Source: Bilifractor sp002394235 | GTDB taxonomy: Bacteria; Bacillota; Clostridia; Lachnospirales; Lachnospiraceae | Direction: 5' to 3' | DNA length: 64,000 nt | Assembly: GCF_052118845.1 (NCBI RefSeq) | Contig: NZ_JBQKGJ010000001.1 | Coordinates: 1 to 64,000 of the forward strand | In this document: one piece after another, positions 8,127 through 17,191 of the stretch | How positions within the stretch are numbered: the stretch's first letter is position 1 | Layout of the letters: each line of letters starts with the position of its first letter | Program-made: the position numbers and the translations under genes | The notes under the pieces: model-generated | Seen by the model: the letters and a program-made list of their open reading frames with translations, nothing else | What the model was told of the DNA's origin: nothing | Database searches by the model: none

Positions 8127-9008
8127 TCAGTATCTCCTTTTCTTCATCTCACGCAGTTCTTCATAAAACCTGCAGTAATTGTCATATCTCTCCTGAAAAA
8201 TTTTTCCATTCTCCACCGCTTCCCGAACACCGCAATCCGGCTCACGTATATGAGAGCATCCCTGAAAACGGCAGTTCGGCTCATATTGTGCAAATTCCGG
8301 GAAATACTTCTGGAGCTCCTCCGGTTCCATCTCCGGAAGATCCAGCGAGGTAAATCCGGGTGTGTCACAGAAGTAGGTGTCCTCCCCCAGAGCAATGAGC
8401 TGCGAATGCCGGGTGGTATTTTTTCCTCTTCCGAGCTTCCGGCTGAGCTCCCCGGTCTCCATATGGACCTCACTCTGCATGAGATTGGTGAGTGTTGATT
8501 TTCCGGCGCCTGAGGGGCCTGCCACAACGGTCGTCCTCCCCTTCAGACGTCGAATCACCTCCTCCGTCCCCTCCTGCCTCTCCGCACTGATCAGAAGGAC
8601 CTCATACCCGCAGGACACATAGATATCCCGCCAGTGAGCCGCCTCCCTGCTGTCCGCAATGTCCTTCTTGTTGAAGCAGATGAGTACCGGAATATGCTGC
8701 CTTTCCATCGAGATCAGAAACCGGTCCAGCAGCCCGGATTCCGGATCCGGACTTTTCAGCGCAAAAAAAACCAGAGCCTGGTCCACACCCGCCACCGCCG
8801 GACGGATCAGCGAATTCTTACGCGGAAGGATCCTCACTACATTTGCCGTCCGCTTCGTCTCATCAAGCACCTCGATCTCCACCCGGTCCCCGACCAGCGG
8901 CTTCATCTTCTCTTTTCGAAATATTCCCTTCGCCTTGCATTCGTATTCGCCTTTTTCGGTTTCTACATAATAGAAACCGGCGATTCCTTTAATGATTCTC
9001 CCTGTCAT
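8127..9008 (-). CDS. rsgA: Ribosome small-subunit-dependent GTPase A
   Basis: 293 residues, normal length. A circularly permuted GTPase that helps late maturation of the 30S subunit. It has an N-terminal OB fold, NKKD (G4), GPSGAGKSTL (G1), DTPGF (G3) and the C-terminal zinc module C-x5-C-x-H-x5-C (CRFQGCSHIREPDC). Encoded between prkC and rpe, as is common in Firmicutes. Confidence 0.97.
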   Translation of the reverse strand: MTGRIIKGIAGFYYVETEKGEYECKAKGIFRKEKMKPLVGDRVEIEVLDETKRTANVVRILPRKNSLIRPAVAGVDQALVFFALKSPDPESGLLDRFLISMERQHIPVLICFNKKDIADSREAAHWRDIYVSCGYEVLLISAERQEGTEEVIRRLKGRTTVVAGPSGAGKSTLTNLMQSEVHMETGELSRKLGRGKNTTRHSQLIALGEDTYFCDTPGFTSLDLPEMEPEELQKYFPEFAQYEPNCRFQGCSHIREPDCGVREAVENGKIFQERYDNYCRFYEELREMKKRRY

Positions 9009-9045
9009 TCCTCACATCCTGCCGATTCTCTGATTACCGGAAACA

Positions 9046-9104
9046 GAAAAAGGCTGTACACCGCCCGGGATCTCTCCCGGTCAGCGCATCAGCCTGTATC
9101 TTTT
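9046..9104 (-). terminator. Terminator between prkC and rsgA
   Basis: Interrupted hairpin with outer stem AGGCTG/CAGCCT and inner CCGGGA/TCCCGG, followed on the minus strand by TTTTT. It may reduce read-through from prkC to rsgA. Confidence 0.7.
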
Positions 9105-9113
9105 TCCTGTCTG

Positions 9114-11219
9114 TCAGCTCTCCTCCTGGAAGGTTACATTCGGATACTTCGCGATCAGCGTACCATCCTCATACACATTGATCACACCGGTCTCACCGGA
9201 TGTGCTCTCGATCGGAGTACTGTACGTTCCGCCATTCCATGGGTCCGAGCCCTCGTAAATTGTTGTGGTCTGGTCGCCCTGTACCAGCTCGAGCTTAACG
9301 GTTCCGCCATTGTATCCGGACGGCTGGGACAGCGGGCTGTAGCACACATACTTCTTCGCGGAAGTGCTGCTGGTGCTGCTCAGCTTATTGATCGTCAGTG
9401 TCACACTCGATCCTGCGTCCACAGATGTGCCGACATCCGGGCTCACGGCAAGAACAACACCGTCCGCCTGTGTCTTATCCTCAGATTCCTTTTCCTTGTA
9501 AGAAAGCCCCATGGAATCCAGGGTAGATTCCGCATCTTCCTTTGACCATCCGACAACAGAAGGAACCTGCACCTTGTTCGAGTCATCCTCTCCCTTGCTG
9601 ACGGTCAGTGTCACCGTGCTTCCTGCAGCGACGCTGGTTCCCTCTGCGGGATCACATGAGATGACATAACCCACATCAACGGAATCGCTGTAGTCCAGAG
9701 AAACCTCTACCTGAAGGCCCACTCCCGTCAGCAGATCCGTCGCCTGCTGCTGCGTAGCTCCGGTAATACCGCTGGGCACCGTGACATCCGCCTTTCCTGT
9801 GCTGACCGTAACATTAATTGTTGTTCCGGGATCAACCTTCGTACCCGCTTCAATCGACTGGGCCATGATCTGACCCTCGGAGTAATCCTCCGATGTCTGC
9901 TCATCGGTCTCACTCACACCGATTCCAAGCTTGTTTGTCGCCTGCTGTGCCTCCTCCAGCGTCATGCCGAGAAGCTTCGGAACCTCCACCTGAGAATCCG
10001 AGGACGAAGAGGAGCTCTCCTCTGACGTGCTCGTTGAGGTTGCTGCCGAGGAACTGCTGTTCTTGGAGGAAGATCCTCCGAAATGGAATACCCCTGCCAT
10101 ATTGCCGATGACAAGGATCAGAATCACGATGATGATTGCTCCGACGATAAATCCGCCGATCGTGATCGCCTTCTCCAGCTTCGTGCTTCCGGCATCCTCT
10201 TCATCGTCATCGTCGTCGTCATCATCATTATAATGATCCAAATATTTTTTGCGGCGCTCGTACCTGTCGTCATCATCATCGTCATCGCCGCGAAGCGTTC
10301 CATTGTTCATACCGCGCCGTATCTCATTCATTTCATGGTCGGTCATCTTCACGGTTTCCGCATGAGAGGCCAGAGGCGCGATCTGAACAAAATTGCCCTG
10401 CGGGTCGATCAGTGAACGCTTCAGATCATCGATCAGCTCACCGACATTCTGATAGCGGCGCTCCGGATTCTTCTGCGTGCACTTCAGAATGATCTGCTCC
10501 AGAGAATACGGGAGATCCGGCGTATAAATCGACGGCGGAACAATCTCCTCCTGAAGATGCTTGATCGCGATTGCGACTGTCGTATCACCATCAAACGGAA
10601 CTCTTCCGGTGACCATCTCATACATGGTGATACCCAGTGAATAGATATCGCTCTTGGCGTCAGAGTAACCTCCGCGGACCTGCTCCGGAGAGCTGTAATG
10701 CACCGATCCCATCACATTGGCTGTGATGGTGTTCGAATTGATTGCCTTGGCAATACCGAAATCGGAGAGCTTCACCTTTCCGTCGGTTGAAATCATGATA
10801 TTCTGAGGCTTGACATCCCTGTGGACGATTCCCACATTGTGGGCAGCCTCCAGTCCCAGAGAAACCTGAATCGCGATACTGGTTGCTTCCTTTACGCTCA
10901 GTTTTCCCTTCTTTGCGATGTAATTCTTGAGCGTGATCCCCTCGATCAGCTCCATGACGATATACTGAAGGCCCCTGTCCTCACCGACATCATATACATT
11001 TACAACATTCGGATGGGAAAGCTTGGCAGCCGCCTGAGCCTCCTTCTGGAATTTCGCTACAAAACTGCTGTCCTCACGGAACTCCGCCTTCATGACTTTG
11101 ACCGCGACGAGACGATTCAGTTTTCTGTCCTGAGCTTTATAAACATCCGCCATACCGCCATATCCGATTCTGGACATGATCTCATAGCGTTCGCCCAGTA
11201 TAACTCCCTCTTTTAACAT
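9114..11219 (-). CDS. prkC: Ser/Thr protein kinase with PASTA domains
   Basis: 701 residues. A membrane kinase that senses peptidoglycan fragments or lipid II and phosphorylates cell-wall, translation and division proteins. The kinase domain (about 10-275) has VAVKVM, HRDVKPQN and DFGIAKA. A juxtamembrane linker contains two runs of seven to eight aspartates. A single helix (IVGAIIIVILILVIGNMAGV) follows, then a Ser-rich stretch, three extracellular PASTA repeats and a C-terminal beta-rich domain. The phosphatase gene lies just upstream. The kinase ATG has a good GAGGTGAGAG site. Confidence 0.97.
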   Translation of the reverse strand: MLKEGVILGERYEIMSRIGYGGMADVYKAQDRKLNRLVAVKVMKAEFREDSSFVAKFQKEAQAAAKLSHPNVVNVYDVGEDRGLQYIVMELIEGITLKNYIAKKGKLSVKEATSIAIQVSLGLEAAHNVGIVHRDVKPQNIMISTDGKVKLSDFGIAKAINSNTITANVMGSVHYSSPEQVRGGYSDAKSDIYSLGITMYEMVTGRVPFDGDTTVAIAIKHLQEEIVPPSIYTPDLPYSLEQIILKCTQKNPERRYQNVGELIDDLKRSLIDPQGNFVQIAPLASHAETVKMTDHEMNEIRRGMNNGTLRGDDDDDDDRYERRKKYLDHYNDDDDDDDDEEDAGSTKLEKAITIGGFIVGAIIIVILILVIGNMAGVFHFGGSSSKNSSSSAATSTSTSEESSSSSSDSQVEVPKLLGMTLEEAQQATNKLGIGVSETDEQTSEDYSEGQIMAQSIEAGTKVDPGTTINVTVSTGKADVTVPSGITGATQQQATDLLTGVGLQVEVSLDYSDSVDVGYVISCDPAEGTSVAAGSTVTLTVSKGEDDSNKVQVPSVVGWSKEDAESTLDSMGLSYKEKESEDKTQADGVVLAVSPDVGTSVDAGSSVTLTINKLSSTSSTSAKKYVCYSPLSQPSGYNGGTVKLELVQGDQTTTIYEGSDPWNGGTYSTPIESTSGETGVINVYEDGTLIAKYPNVTFQEES

Positions 11220-11244
11220 AACACTCTCACCTCGTTTGCTCTGT

Positions 11245-11967
11245 TCATGCCTCTACCACAATGACAGCGATGTTATCCCGCCCGCCGTTCGCGTTAGCCT
11301 CATCAACCAGAACCTGCGCCTTATCTGCTTCTGTATCTTCACCCTTCAAAATTTCGAAGATTCTCTGATCCTCGACCATATTGGATAAGCCGTCCGAACA
11401 CATCAGGATCTGGTCCCCCGTATCCAGTTTTACATCGAAGAAGTCGATCTTGACATCCTCATTTGTTCCGACCGCTCTTGTAATTATATTCTTGTCCGGA
11501 TGATTTCTGCCCTCCTCCGGTGTCAGTTCTCCAAGGCGAACCATTTCAGCAATCAGAGAATGGTCCTGCGTGATCTGTGTCATGGAATCACTTCCCGCCA
11601 GATATAGCCTGGAGTCTCCGACATTTGCGATGTACGCATATCCGCCGACGACGGTGCATACCACCATTGTCGTTCCCATGCCAGCCATAGACGGATCATT
11701 TCTGGACTGGGAAAAAACCTCACGGTTTGCCGCCTCAATCGCATTCCTCATGACCTTTACCGGATTGAAATTCTTATCCTTACGGACGGTCTCGACCAGC
11801 ACCGACACCCCATATCGTGATGCAAAGTCGCCTGCATTATGTCCGCCCATTCCATCCGCAACCACAAAAAGATTCGGCAGATTGCCCACCGACTCCTCTG
11901 AGGTAAAGATAAAATCCTGATTCATATGTCTTTTCTGGCCGATATCGGTTGCAGAAAATACCTTCAT
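11245..11967 (-). CDS. stp: PP2C-family protein phosphatase
   Basis: 240 residues. The metal-dependent Ser/Thr phosphatase partner of PrkC. Motifs include DIGQKRHMNQD, VVADGMGGHNAGD, MGTTMV, VGDSRLYL, DHSLI, CSDGLSN and the final GGRDNIAVIVV, giving the conserved metal-binding aspartates. It starts two bases after the rlmN stop and is followed closely by prkC. Confidence 0.97.
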   Translation of the reverse strand: MKVFSATDIGQKRHMNQDFIFTSEESVGNLPNLFVVADGMGGHNAGDFASRYGVSVLVETVRKDKNFNPVKVMRNAIEAANREVFSQSRNDPSMAGMGTTMVVCTVVGGYAYIANVGDSRLYLAGSDSMTQITQDHSLIAEMVRLGELTPEEGRNHPDKNIITRAVGTNEDVKIDFFDVKLDTGDQILMCSDGLSNMVEDQRIFEILKGEDTEADKAQVLVDEANANGGRDNIAVIVVEA

Positions 11968-11969
11968 GC

Positions 11970-13040
11970 TTAATTCTCCTGGTTACTGTCAATATAACTC
12001 TTTCGCAATTGTCCACAGGCACCGTCGATATCAGCGCCCATTTCCCTTCTTATAGTAACATTAATCCCGTAATTTTCAAGTTTATTTTGAAAATTCAGAA
12101 CCGCCTGACGGCCAGAACGGGCGAAATGGCGCTCTTTTACCGGGTTCACCGGGATGAGGTTCACATGACAATTGAGCCCTGTAAGCAGGCCTGCCAGTTC
12201 AGCGGCATCCTCCTCCGAATCGTTCTGTCCCTTCGCAAGCGCGTACTCAAACGTCAGCCTGCGACCCGTTTCCGCAAAATAAAAACGGCATGCGTCCATC
12301 AGCTCCCGGATGCTGTACTTGTTCGCGACCGGCATAAGCTTCCTTCTCTTCTCATCGTTCGGAGCATGCAGGGAGATTGCGAGTGTAATCTGAAGATCCT
12401 CCTTCGCCAGCTGACGGATTCTCGGAACGATTCCGCAGGTCGACACCGTGATATTCCGCTGGCTCAGGTTCAGCCCCGCCTCTGCGCTTGCAAGCCTTAC
12501 AAAGCGGACCACGCTGTCGTAATTCTCCATGGGCTCACCGCTTCCCATGATGACGACATTGGAAACCCTTTCTCCGGTAATCCTCTGGATCTGATAAACC
12601 TGCTCGAGCATCTCCGACGCTGTAAGCGACCGTACCAGACCGTCCAGCGTGGACGCGCAGAAACGGCATCCCATCCGGCATCCGACCTGAGAAGAAATGC
12701 AGACGGAATTTCCGTGATGATATTTCATCCAGACGCTTTCTATCACATTCCCGTCATTTAATGCAAACAGATACTTTCTCGTTCCGTCAATCGCCGAGAT
12801 CTGCTCCCGGACCGCTCTCAGTCTCGTCAGCGGATACTCATGTTCCAGTTTCTCACGGAGCTTCAGAGAAAGGCTGGTCATCTCGTCATAGCTCTCCACC
12901 CGCTTCTGATGCATCCAGGAAAAAAGCTGCGCCGCCCGGAACTTTTTCTCCCCGAGGCTCTGCATGCACTCCTCCAGTTCCCCCGGAAGCATTGATTTAA
13001 TATCTGTCACGCCCTGCAATTTTTCCTCACTGCTGATCAT
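11970..13040 (-). CDS. rlmN: Dual-specificity RNA methyltransferase RlmN
   Basis: 356 residues. A radical-SAM enzyme that makes 2-methyladenosine at A2503 of 23S rRNA and in some tRNAs. The Fe-S motif is CRMGCRFC (C-x3-C-x2-C), followed by GSGEPMENYD and, near the C-terminus, the region of the second catalytic cysteine. The start codon follows the rsmB stop codon directly. Confidence 0.96.
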   Translation of the reverse strand: MISSEEKLQGVTDIKSMLPGELEECMQSLGEKKFRAAQLFSWMHQKRVESYDEMTSLSLKLREKLEHEYPLTRLRAVREQISAIDGTRKYLFALNDGNVIESVWMKYHHGNSVCISSQVGCRMGCRFCASTLDGLVRSLTASEMLEQVYQIQRITGERVSNVVIMGSGEPMENYDSVVRFVRLASAEAGLNLSQRNITVSTCGIVPRIRQLAKEDLQITLAISLHAPNDEKRRKLMPVANKYSIRELMDACRFYFAETGRRLTFEYALAKGQNDSEEDAAELAGLLTGLNCHVNLIPVNPVKERHFARSGRQAVLNFQNKLENYGINVTIRREMGADIDGACGQLRKSYIDSNQEN

Positions 13041-14564
13041 TTAAATCCTCCCGACCCTTGTCTCTCCGCCGGCACAACAGGTTCCCCGGTCACTGTCTTC
13101 TCCGCCGGCTGCAGCTGTCTTCCCGGCGCCTGCTTCGCTCAGGGCATCCGCAGCGTTCTGCTTCTTCTCCTGCTTCCGGCTTCCCTCCAGTTTGCGGAAC
13201 CTCGCGAAGAAGAATCCGTCGCAGTGATGAATGCCCGGAAGCAGCTGCACAAAGCCCCTTTCTGCCGTTTTCCTCACGCTCTCGTCTGCGAGCAGCTCGT
13301 CCGGCAGAATATCCGTAAGTCCGACGCTCTCCAGCGGAAAGCTGTCCAGAAGCCATCTTACATTGTCCTCGTTCTCGGCCCTGGCGATGGTGCAGGTGCT
13401 GAACAGCAGAATTCCTCCCGGACGCATATACGACACAGCGTTTGTCAGAATTTTTCTCTGAAGAGCAGACAGCTCCTTTTCCTTCTCATGGGAAGCCCGA
13501 TATTTGATATCCGGTTTCTTGCCGATGACACCGTAGCCGGAGCAGGGCACATCCGCAATGACCACATCGGCTGTCCCGAAGCGCTCAGGAAGTGGAACGG
13601 AGGCATCCTGCACCTCAATTTCAATATTTTTCACCTGACAGCGATCCACATTCTCCCGTATGAGAGCTGCCTTCGCTTCCGTGAGATCACCGGAGATCAC
13701 CTTCCCCGTGCCTTCCATCAGATCAGCCGCGAGCAGGCTTTTCCCTCCCGGAGCTGCACAAAGATCGAAAACCAGATCCCCCGGACGGATCCCCGCGCAG
13801 CGGACCGCAAGCTGTGAGCTCACATCCTGCATGAGAAACCCGCCATCTTCAAATGACGAAAGCTCCGCAGGATTTCCTGCATTCTTGAGATACCAGGCAT
13901 CCGGCACATAAGGAGCCTTCTCCAGCTCCACCCCCTCTGCCTTCAGTTCTCTCACGACATCTTCTGCCCCGGCATATAATCCGTCTTCCTTCCGTTTCCG
14001 GACACGGATGGTCACCTCATTCTGCTCAAGAAATCCGCGGCAGATGTCCTCTGTTTTATCAATGCCGAATGCATTGATCCAGTCTGACACGAGAAGCTCC
14101 GGCATCGAATACCGGACCGACAGACACCGGACCGGCTCTTCCATCGAGGGATAAACGATCCTCTCCGGATGCCTCGAAATATTCCGCAGCACCCCGTTCA
14201 CGAATCCCTTCAGACCGGAAAATCCCTTTCTTCCCGCAAGACGTACGCTCTCGTTTACCGCAGCGGAATCCGGCACCGAATCCATGAACTGCAGCTGATA
14301 CACGCCCATCCGCAGGATCTCCCGGATCACCGGCTTCATACGGTCTGTCTTTGTTTTGGAAAAGAGATTCAGAATATAATCAAGACGGATCTGATATTCC
14401 AACGTTCCCTCCGTCAGACGAAGATAAAAGGCCCGCTCCTGATCCGACAGCCACCCGTAGCGCTGCAGAACGTCCCGGATGACGAAATGGCTCTGCCGGC
14501 CATCCTCCCGGATGGCGAGCAGAGTCTCAAGCGCCAGTTCTCTGATATTGATTCTCTCAGTCAC
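13041..14564 (-). CDS. rsmB: 16S rRNA m5C967 methyltransferase RsmB
   Basis: 507 residues, longer than the usual ~440-450. It has an N-terminal NusB-like RNA-binding domain and a SAM methyltransferase domain with DLCAAPGGKS, the catalytic-cysteine motif DVPCSGYG, and FSTCTI. The extra length is a C-terminal tail (about residues 458-507) rich in Ala, Gly, Glu and Lys. It looks like low-complexity growth rather than a domain. The start overlaps the end of the zinc-peptidase gene by 8 bp. Confidence 0.95.
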   Translation of the reverse strand: MTERINIRELALETLLAIREDGRQSHFVIRDVLQRYGWLSDQERAFYLRLTEGTLEYQIRLDYILNLFSKTKTDRMKPVIREILRMGVYQLQFMDSVPDSAAVNESVRLAGRKGFSGLKGFVNGVLRNISRHPERIVYPSMEEPVRCLSVRYSMPELLVSDWINAFGIDKTEDICRGFLEQNEVTIRVRKRKEDGLYAGAEDVVRELKAEGVELEKAPYVPDAWYLKNAGNPAELSSFEDGGFLMQDVSSQLAVRCAGIRPGDLVFDLCAAPGGKSLLAADLMEGTGKVISGDLTEAKAALIRENVDRCQVKNIEIEVQDASVPLPERFGTADVVIADVPCSGYGVIGKKPDIKYRASHEKEKELSALQRKILTNAVSYMRPGGILLFSTCTIARAENEDNVRWLLDSFPLESVGLTDILPDELLADESVRKTAERGFVQLLPGIHHCDGFFFARFRKLEGSRKQEKKQNAADALSEAGAGKTAAAGGEDSDRGTCCAGGETRVGRI

Positions 14565-15264
14565 GTCTACGGCTTCCTCCTGACAAAATGATCATCCTCA
14601 GCAGATACAAAAGGGACGCGCATACTGCGGCAACATAGGTCATCGCAGCCGCGATGAGAACCTTTCTCGTATCGGAGAGTTCCCGTCCCTCTTCCATTCC
14701 CATCGTTTTCAGCTTCTGCATAGCCCGGTGAGACGCGTTGAATTCTACCGGAAGCGTCACAAGCTGGAACAGCAGTGCGAGGCAGAACAAAAGGATGCCA
14801 ATCTCCGTCAGAATACCGGACTGGAATACAAGGCCGATGAAGAACAGAATCCACGAAAAACGCGAGCCGAAATCAGCAGCCGGAACTAGTGCCGAACGAA
14901 TACGCAACGGCGCATAGTCTTTCGCATCCTGAATCGCATGACCGCATTCATGTGCGGCGACGCCAAGCGCCGCTACCGATGTACTGCCATAAATCGATTC
15001 CGACAGATTCACCGTTTTCGACCTCGGATCATAATGATCCGTCAGGCTTCCTCTGACGCGGCGCACCTGAACTCCGTAAATGCCCTCGCTTTCAAGAATT
15101 CTCTGCGCCACTTCCGCCCCTGTCATGCCATATGAGCTTCGAACCCTGCTGTATTTCCGGAAAGTGCTTTGCATGGTCGTCTGAACAATCAGCGAGAGTA
15201 CAAACGCAAGAATGACAAGAATATAGGTCCAGTCAAAATACAATCCGTAACCGCCGTAGTACAT
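14557..15264 (-). CDS. Membrane zinc metallopeptidase (YugP/DUF2268-like, Zn_peptidase_2)
   Basis: 235 residues. Membrane helices lie at the N-terminus (YILVILAFVLSLIVQT) and in the C-terminal half (about 125-165 and 205-228). The zinc-binding HExxH motif is AAHECGHAIQDA. This family sits between fmt and rsmB in many Clostridia. Its substrate is not established. A role in membrane-protein quality control is only inferred from the fold. Confidence 0.92.
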   Translation of the reverse strand: MYYGGYGLYFDWTYILVILAFVLSLIVQTTMQSTFRKYSRVRSSYGMTGAEVAQRILESEGIYGVQVRRVRGSLTDHYDPRSKTVNLSESIYGSTSVAALGVAAHECGHAIQDAKDYAPLRIRSALVPAADFGSRFSWILFFIGLVFQSGILTEIGILLFCLALLFQLVTLPVEFNASHRAMQKLKTMGMEEGRELSDTRKVLIAAAMTYVAAVCASLLYLLRMIILSGGSRRRD

Positions 15265-15291
15265 TGGAGAGCCTCCTCTCTTGATGCGAAT

Positions 15292-15427
15292 GAATCCCGG
15301 CTGTCCTCCGGGAATCGTCTCATAAATAGGAATCCCGGCAACTTTCCGGGAACCATCTGTATCTGTATGAAACCCGGTTATTCCCCGGGAAAATATGTCT
15401 CTGTATTATACCCGGTATAACACCCTG
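15292..15427. repeat. Degenerate ~38-bp tandem repeat between fmt and the zinc peptidase gene
   Basis: Units start near 15292, 15330, 15369 and 15407. The first three contain a small dyad CCCGG...CCGGG. The array runs right up to the fmt stop codon. Confidence 0.8.
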
Positions 15428-16366
15428 TTATTCCCCGAGAACGGTCCCCGTCTTCACACTGTGTCCGCGCAGAAAATCCGAAGCCTTCATGCGCTTCTTT
15501 CCTTCCAGCTGAAGTTCCGTGATCCGCAGCGCATTTTCACCGGTCTGAACGAGCAGACCGCTCTCATCCGCGGCAAGTACCGTGCCGGGCTTTTCCCCGG
15601 ATTCTCCTGTTTCAACCCGGCTCTTCCAGATTTTCAGCCCTTTCCCCTGCATGTAGGTGTACGCGGCTGGCCAGGGATTCATTCCTCTGATGAAACATTC
15701 AAGCTTCCTGGCGGGAAGCGACCAGTCAATCCTTCCGTCCGCCTTGCTGATCATACGTGCGTATGCGGTCGGGCTTTCCGCCGGCTGTTTCACCGGATGA
15801 AGGTCACCCTTCTCCAGCTTCGCAAGCGTTTCCACCAGAAGCTCCGCGCCTGCCTTCGCGAGTTTGTCAAACAGCGAGCCGCCGGTCTCCTCTTTCGAGA
15901 TCGCCACCTCGACCGACGCCAGCATGTCACCGGTATCCAGTCCCTCGTTCATCTGCATAATCGTTACACCGGACTTTTCCTCGCCGTCGATGACCGCCCA
16001 CTGAATCGGCGCCGCTCCACGGTATTTAGGAAGCAGAGACGCGTGTACATTCAGACATCCGTATTTCGGCAGTTCCAGGATCTCCTTTGGAATAATCTTT
16101 CCGTATGCTGCCACCACGATGACATCCGGCGCAAGCTGCTTCAGCGTCTCCAGAAACTCCGGATTGTTTCGCAGCTTTCGCGGCTGGAATACCTCCAATC
16201 CGAGCTTCAGAGCTGCTGCCTTGACGGCGGTAGGCTTCAGTTCCTGTTTTCTTCCCACCGGCTTGTCCGTCTGGGTGACAACACCCGCTATTTCATAGCC
16301 CGCATCCGCGATCGCATTCAGTGTACCGACCGCAAAATCCGGCGTGCCCATAAATACAACTCTCAT
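15428..16366 (-). CDS. fmt: Methionyl-tRNA formyltransferase
   Basis: 312 residues, normal length. It formylates initiator Met-tRNA from 10-formyl-THF. Signatures: MGTPDFAVGTL at the start, the catalytic block LNVHASLLPKYRGAAPI, the following MQMNEGLDTGDM, and a C-terminal OB-like domain. Paired with def, which removes the same formyl group later. Confidence 0.97.
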   Translation of the reverse strand: MRVVFMGTPDFAVGTLNAIADAGYEIAGVVTQTDKPVGRKQELKPTAVKAAALKLGLEVFQPRKLRNNPEFLETLKQLAPDVIVVAAYGKIIPKEILELPKYGCLNVHASLLPKYRGAAPIQWAVIDGEEKSGVTIMQMNEGLDTGDMLASVEVAISKEETGGSLFDKLAKAGAELLVETLAKLEKGDLHPVKQPAESPTAYARMISKADGRIDWSLPARKLECFIRGMNPWPAAYTYMQGKGLKIWKSRVETGESGEKPGTVLAADESGLLVQTGENALRITELQLEGKKRMKASDFLRGHSVKTGTVLGE

Positions 16367-16439
16367 AAATCACCTCATCACTTTCTGTCTGCGTCATACA
16401 CAGCGCAGATTGCAATTTCTCAATCCGCCGGCAGCCGGA

Positions 16440-16949
16440 TTAAAGCTCATCCTCTGGCGCTTCCTCTTCATCCTCTTCGTCCTCTCCCTGATCCACCGGG
16501 TGAATCGGCTCGAGTGCGCGTGACGGATACATGATGCCGTCAAGATGATCAAACTCGTGACAGCAGGCGCGGGCAAGGAGGCCGTCAGCCTCCAGCTCAA
16601 ACGGCTCCATATTGATATCGAGCGCCCTTACCTTTACATGTTCGGGTCTCGTGACAAGCGCGCACATTCCGGGAATGCTCAGGCATCCCTCCTCACCGGT
16701 CTGCTCACCGGACTGCTCGATGATCTCAGGGTTGATGAACACGTAGGGATGCTCACCGTCCACATCGATAACACACAGCCGTCGCAGAACCCCGACCTGC
16801 GGGCCGGCAAGGCCGACGCCGTACGCATGATACATCGTTTCAAACATATCCTGAATCAGAATCTTTGTCCTGAGATTCATCTTCTCAACCGGTCTGCATT
16901 TCTTTGTGAGAATCGGATCTCCCTCTTCTCTGATCTTTCTGATACCCAT
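16440..16949 (-). CDS. def: Peptide deformylase
   Basis: 169 residues. A metalloenzyme with all three motifs: GVGLAGPQVG, EGCLSIPG and CHEFDHLDG (HExxH). An acidic C-terminal tail (DQGEDEEDEEEAPEDEL) extends past the usual end. It lies directly upstream of fmt. Confidence 0.97.
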   Translation of the reverse strand: MGIRKIREEGDPILTKKCRPVEKMNLRTKILIQDMFETMYHAYGVGLAGPQVGVLRRLCVIDVDGEHPYVFINPEIIEQSGEQTGEEGCLSIPGMCALVTRPEHVKVRALDINMEPFELEADGLLARACCHEFDHLDGIMYPSRALEPIHPVDQGEDEEDEEEAPEDEL

Positions 16950-16977
16950 AATCTATTTCTCCTTCATATATATAAAT

Positions 16978-17150
16978 CTGCTGTGCTCCCGCTTCCCGCC
17001 GGCAGACAGCTCATACATAAAAGCCTGCCCCGCTCCTGCTTTCAGCCGGCAGCCAGCCCATGGATAAAAACCTGCACTGCTCCCACTTCCCGCCGGCAGA
17101 CAGCTCATACACAAAAGCCAGCTCGGCTCCTGCCTCTCACCGGCGTGCAG
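16978..17150. repeat. Degenerate ~47-bp tandem repeat between priA and def
   Basis: About 3.7 units starting near 16978, 17024, 17071 and 17118. Units share GCTCC...CGCCGGCAG.CAG and a later ATAAAAGCC-like block. Confidence 0.82.
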
Positions 17151-17191
17151 TCAACGCATGATTGCCGGAAAACGCGGTCGATGCCCTGCGC